NCBI GenBank assembly: GCA_010093705.1
Contig: MU006091.1
Span: 1,292,702-1,356,701 of the forward strand
Reading direction: 5' to 3'
Length of the DNA stretch: 64,000 nt
Origin: Patellaria atrata CBS 101060
Lineage: Eukaryota > Ascomycota > Dothideomycetes > Patellariales > Patellariaceae
Below are positions 59,879-64,000 of the stretch, one piece after another. Under the pieces are notes generated by a model that saw only the letters and a list, made by a program, of their open reading frames with translations, made no database searches and was not told where the DNA came from. The position numbers and the translations under genes are program-made. How positions within the stretch are numbered: position 1 is the first letter of the stretch; every line of letters starts with the position of its first letter.

Positions 59879-62800
59879 ATGGCAAGGCCGAAAAGATCGG
59901 TAGCAAAGCAACCCTGTAAGATTGACCATCCCCTTCGATATGCCAATTCTTCACAGACAAGGCGCTCACCTGATTCATTACATCGCCCAAATGGAATATA
60001 CGACTAACATTCACCCTCAAGCTGTAAAATCTACTCCACCCGCTAATCGGGGCCGACCTCCCAAGGCAACCACTTCTCTTACCGAAATTCCAAGTACTTC
60101 TGACCTCGATGAAGGCTCCGAAATAGAACTTCTCCCAACCTCCACCACGAGAACTACAAGATCAACATCGAAGAGCGTTCTACAAGGCGTGGTAATTCCC
60201 ATCATGTCTTCCTCGAGCTCTAAGCTCCAATCGGAAGGCATTTTCAACGACGATACTCGAAACACCACTCCTAACTCATTTTTTGCGACGACCTCTCGCG
60301 ACGCATCGACAGACTACGAGACCCCGAGAACAAGCATGTCTACAACACCAGCCATATCCAGCAAGGCCAAAGGAAAGGGCAAGGCAATTGAAATGCATGT
60401 CACCCTCGGCAAGCGTACGAGGTCCAGTCATGTGGTTATTGATTCGGACGAAGAGGACAAAGCTGAACTCAATTTTATCGAACGTGACGCTGAGTTCGCT
60501 CGAATGCTACAGCAAGAAGAATACGATGCGCAGCCAACCGAATCGGAACCTCGCAAGAAGCAAAAGACACGACACTTTCTTGTTGATGATTCGACTTCAC
60601 TGGATAAAGCCTCCATCGAAGATTCTGATGTTGCAGTAGCGGGAACATCATCATTCCAATGCTCTTCAAAAGCTACTGCAAGCACTTCCAGCTTTGTTCC
60701 AAAGACTCCAGCAAGTTCATTAGGACGAATGAAGCTTCTTACTCGAGGTGCAAGCTCCAAGGCTCGCAAGACGATTGAAGAATTGAGTAGCGAGTCCAGT
60801 GATCTATCCGATCCAGAAGACGCTTTTGAGCTAGAGGACACTTCTATGACGGAAGATTCAGATTCCGAAAGACAGACACCCCCTCCCGCAGCCTCTACCC
60901 CCAGTGTCGTAAACCCTACCATTCGTCGCAGACCACTTGGACAACGACGACGTCTCCCTCAGGATCATATCGAAATTCGTCGAGATATGCGTAAGAGGAA
61001 GGAACGTGCTAAGCTCGAAGCTTCTCATCCTCATATCAAGACTATGTGGCGAAATTTGGAAGCTGTCGCTATCATCAAACCCGTTCAAGCTCCTCAGCCG
61101 AAATCAATCAACCGCAAGCTCAAGTCTTTCCAGCTTGAAGGTCTAGATTGGATGATCAAGCAAGAGAAGACACAATACAAAGGTGGGCTTCTTGGTGATG
61201 AAATGGGCATGGGAAAGACAATTCAAGCAGTCTCTCTAATCATGTCGGATTATCCCGCTCCGGAACCCACTCTTGTGGTTGTTCCTCCAGTCGCTCTTAT
61301 GCAATGGTCTAACGAAATTCGCGAATATACGGACGGCAAGCTCAACGTTTTGATCTATCACGGGACCAATTCCAAGGCAAAGTCCCTTAGTGTCGCGGCA
61401 CTTAGGAAGTACAACGTTATTATGATCTCGTACAATAGCCTTGAATCTCTCTATCGTAAGCAGAGCAAGGGTTGGGGCCGTGGTGACAAGATCATAAAGG
61501 AAGCATCACCAATGCATGCGATTGAGTTTCACCGTCTCATCCTCGATGAAGCTCATAGCATTAAGCAGCGTACTACAGGTGTTGCTAAAGCTTGTTTCGC
61601 TTTGAAGGGCAAGTACAAGTGGTGTTTGTCGGGAACGCCTGTACAGAATCGTATCGGAGAATTTTTCTCTCTTCTACGTTTTTTGGAAGTCCGTCCATTC
61701 GCCGATTACTTCTGCAAGCGTTGTGATTGCGCTCAATTGCATTGGTCTCTTGACGCAACGCATAGATGCTCTAGATGTAAACATAGTGGTGCTGAGCATG
61801 TCTCCGTCTTCAACCAAGAGCTTCTCAATCCAATTACGGGTGATTCTACTACTCTGCGTGAGGCGGCGATGGAAAAGCTACATATGATCACTGCTCGCAT
61901 CATGTTGCGACGTTTGAAGAAGGATCATACTTCATCCATGGTTAGTGCATACTTTCTGTTCTTTGTATATGTCTTTCTAATCCTCTTCTTCCAGGAACTC
62001 CCACCAAAGGAGATCATCATTCATAAGGAATTCTTCGGAGAAATCGAGTTAGATTTTTCTACAAGCATCATGACAAACAGCACACGCCAGTTTGATACCT
62101 ATGTCTCTCGTGGTGTCATGTTGAATAACTATGCCAATATCTTCGGTCTCATCATGCAAATGCGTCAAGTTGCAAATCACCCTGATCTTCTACTGAGGAA
62201 GAATGCAGATGGCGGTCAGAACATTCTTGTCTGCAATATCTGTGATGAACCTGCTGAAGAAGCCATCCGCTCTCGCTGCAAGCATGAGTTCTGTCGGTCT
62301 TGTATTAAGAACTATGTCCATGCTTGTGAAGCTGCTGGCAATAACCCGGATTGCCCGCGCTGCCATATTGTAAGTTCCTCGTCGTGATAGAGAAATAACA
62401 CCTACTAATTTGTTACAGGCCCTTGCAATCGACTTCGACCAACCAGACATTGAACAAGATGAAGACATGGTCAAGAAGAGTTCCATCATCAACCGCATCA
62501 AAATGGGCGACTGGACCTCCTCCACCAAGATTGAAATGCTCATCTACGACCTCTACAAGCTCCGCAGCAAGAAACAAACACTCAAATCGATCGTCTTCTC
62601 CCAATTTACGTCGATGCTTCAACTTATCGAATGGCGTCTTCGCCGTGCCGGTTTCAACACCGTCATGCTCGACGGTACCATGTCGCCCGCTCAACGCCAG
62701 AAGTCCATCGAATACTTTATGAACAACACCGATGTGGAAGTCTTCCTCGTTTCACTTAAAGCTGGTGGTGTCGCACTTAACCTCACCGAGGCTTCGAGAG

Positions 62801-63045
62801 TCTTTATTGTGGATCCTTGGTGGAATCCGGCGGCTGAGTGGCAAAGCGCGGATCGTTGCCATCGTATTGGACAGAAGAGGCCTTGTGTTATCACGAGATT
62901 ATGTATTGAGGATAGCGTGGAGAGTAGGATGGTCTTGCTCCAGGAGAAGAAGGCCATGATGATCAATGGCACGATCAACAATGATAAGGTCGCTATGGAG
63001 AAGCTTACGCCTGAGGATCTGCAGTTTTTGTTCCGTGGAACTTAA
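59879..63045 (+). CDS. RAD16: Rad16, SWI/SNF-RING nucleotide excision repair ATPase
   Basis: Four exons, 59879-59915, 60022-61940, 61995-62369 and 62419-63045, give 985 aa. The helicase begins [14 protein letters not shown] (about residue 402), has DEAHSIK (about 519), a cysteine-rich CKRC...CSRC segment after it, a C3HC4 RING finger ([14 protein letters not shown] to CPRC, about 732-777) inserted between helicase lobes, and a C-terminal lobe with [14 protein letters not shown] and DRCHRIGQ. With Rad7 it performs global-genome repair of UV lesions and acts as a ubiquitin ligase. The N-terminus is serine/acid-rich. The second intron (61941-61994) is 54 nt, open and a multiple of three, so it can be misread as coding. 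The true start lies in a 37-nt first exon. Confidence 0.95.
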
Positions 63046-63580
63046 GCTGCTCTTTATGGCTGTTATATTGGGTCTTGGTGTGCTTCACGGAGGCACAAGT
63101 AGACTTCATCGAGTTTCTCTACTATCAGGTGAATATGCCGGAATGGATTTCATGTGTCTCATGACGCGGTCTTAGGTTCCCTTCTTACGTATGGTATGGC
63201 GTCGGCCATAACCGGTGGTTTTCCGCTTTGCGGTGCTGAAGAAGGTATCTAGGCTTTTCAGAGCCATGGGTTGGTGATTGGGATAGAGGATATGGTGAAT
63301 TTTACATCGCAAAAGTTAAGCACTTATGTTGCTTGATCACGAGTACGAATAGCATGGCTTTCACGATAGGTAGTCGAGGATATAGGTATGAGAATACAGA
63401 TCAATATGTATTAGGTTTCGGATTGTGCTTGTGATTTTAACTCCCTGGACTCCATTTCTAAACTTATGCAGCGAATCCGACGTATTTACGATCTACCCAG
63501 CCGCCTCTTTCTATCCTTCATCCGCCTAGCTGAGATGGGAATATAGGGTACCAGCAACCACCGCTTCTCAACCATTTGCG
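63046..63580. other. RAD16 3' flank
   Basis: No gene or repeat recognised. Confidence 0.5.
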
Positions 63581-63584
63581 GTAT

Positions 63585-64000
63585 CTACTGTACCGTCCGT
63601 ACCCTCTAAACCCCAAGCTGATCATTATCCATACCGTCCCCATCACAATCCCACAACTCCCCATCCATACCACCCGTACACTCCCACAACTCCCCCTCTA
63701 TAGCACCCTTACAATCTCACAAACCCTCGGCCCCCTTGTTCCCCCCGGGTGTCCATAGCATCCGTACCATCCGTACCCTCCACGCCCCCAGTACCCTCTA
63801 TATCCGCAGCATCGCAACCCAAACTCCCATCCTCAATCCAAGGGAAATCCCTCAGATCGTAAAATTCGATATCCTGTTCGATATCCTGTCCGATATCCCG
63901 GTCCCCAATAACCTCCATCCAGGGGTAATCCCTCAAATCCTCAAGTTGGATATCGACGGCATCTAAATCCCAGCCCTCCATATCTCTACCCGTGCCCGTA
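63585..64000 (-). CDS. Possible repeat-protein gene, cut by window edge
   Basis: On the minus strand a frame is open from the window edge to 63709. It encodes an acidic low-complexity protein with an internal repeat (LEDLRDYPWMEV and FYDLRDFPWIED) followed by D/G/T-rich units. In another minus-strand frame, just downstream (about 63590-63710), an 11-residue repeat with GELWEC and GELWDC continues, its first copy reading GL-stop-DC with TGA where the others have TGG. The DNA repeats at about 30 bp (CACAACTCCCC). This could be the end of a real or decaying gene or only a minisatellite; I cannot tell from this window. Confidence 0.3.

Overview
The window reads as nuclear DNA of a filamentous ascomycete (Pezizomycotina). 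Evidence: many introns of about 48-100 nt with GTAAGT/GTATGT-like donors and CTAAC/CTGAC branch sites; a HET-domain gene; an eL28 ribosomal protein gene (absent from Saccharomyces cerevisiae); fungal-type INO80, Ltv1, Rix1, Lsg1 and Ypp1; and a Zn2Cys6 cluster protein. I cannot name the species. Exon coordinates were derived by hand from splice consensus, reading-frame continuity and family knowledge; no alignment was run.

Layout: 1-2.7 kb is gene-poor with a tRNA-like/SINE-like relic. 2.7-3.6 kb is a small membrane protein. 5.8-7.1 kb holds two overlapping GC-rich ORFs in different frames that encode related domains and meet at tandem slippery heptamers. 7.5-9.1 kb is an acyl-CoA dehydrogenase. 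9.5-13.2 kb is a divergent pair, Lsg1 (60S) and Ltv1 (40S). 13.7-14.7 kb is a Zn2Cys6 protein. 15.2-21.9 kb is a second divergent pair, Ypp1/TTC7-like and Rix1, followed by a five-exon eL28 gene (22.3-23.0 kb). 23.7-25.8 kb is a HET protein and 26.2-27.3 kb an aldo-keto reductase.

28.3-32.0 kb has no convincing protein gene. It is a mosaic of tandem repeats whose centre (29.64-31.26 kb) is a GC-rich array of short stem-loops with paired, compensatory base changes between copies. 33.0-33.9 kb is Rheb, 35.2-40.5 kb INO80, 41.8-43.7 kb a DHA1 drug transporter and 45.2-46.6 kb a PlsC acyltransferase. 47.2-49.3 kb is a nest of dead transposable elements. 49.5-50.9 kb is a Pos5-like mitochondrial NADH/NAD kinase, 51.4-53.3 kb a sucrose/GPH-type transporter, 54.7-57.5 kb a deubiquitinase ending in a CaaX box, 58.0-59.2 kb mitochondrial uL5m, 59.9-63.0 kb Rad16, and the right edge carries a low-complexity, partly coding-looking repeat.

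Ribosome biogenesis is over-represented (Lsg1, Ltv1, Rix1, eL28, uL5m), two of these genes sit in short divergent promoters, and chromatin/repair (INO80, Rad16) and TORC1 signalling (Rheb) genes are nearby. Most of this is ordinary housekeeping gene content. The two features most worth a second look are the stem-loop array and the candidate -1 frameshift gene.
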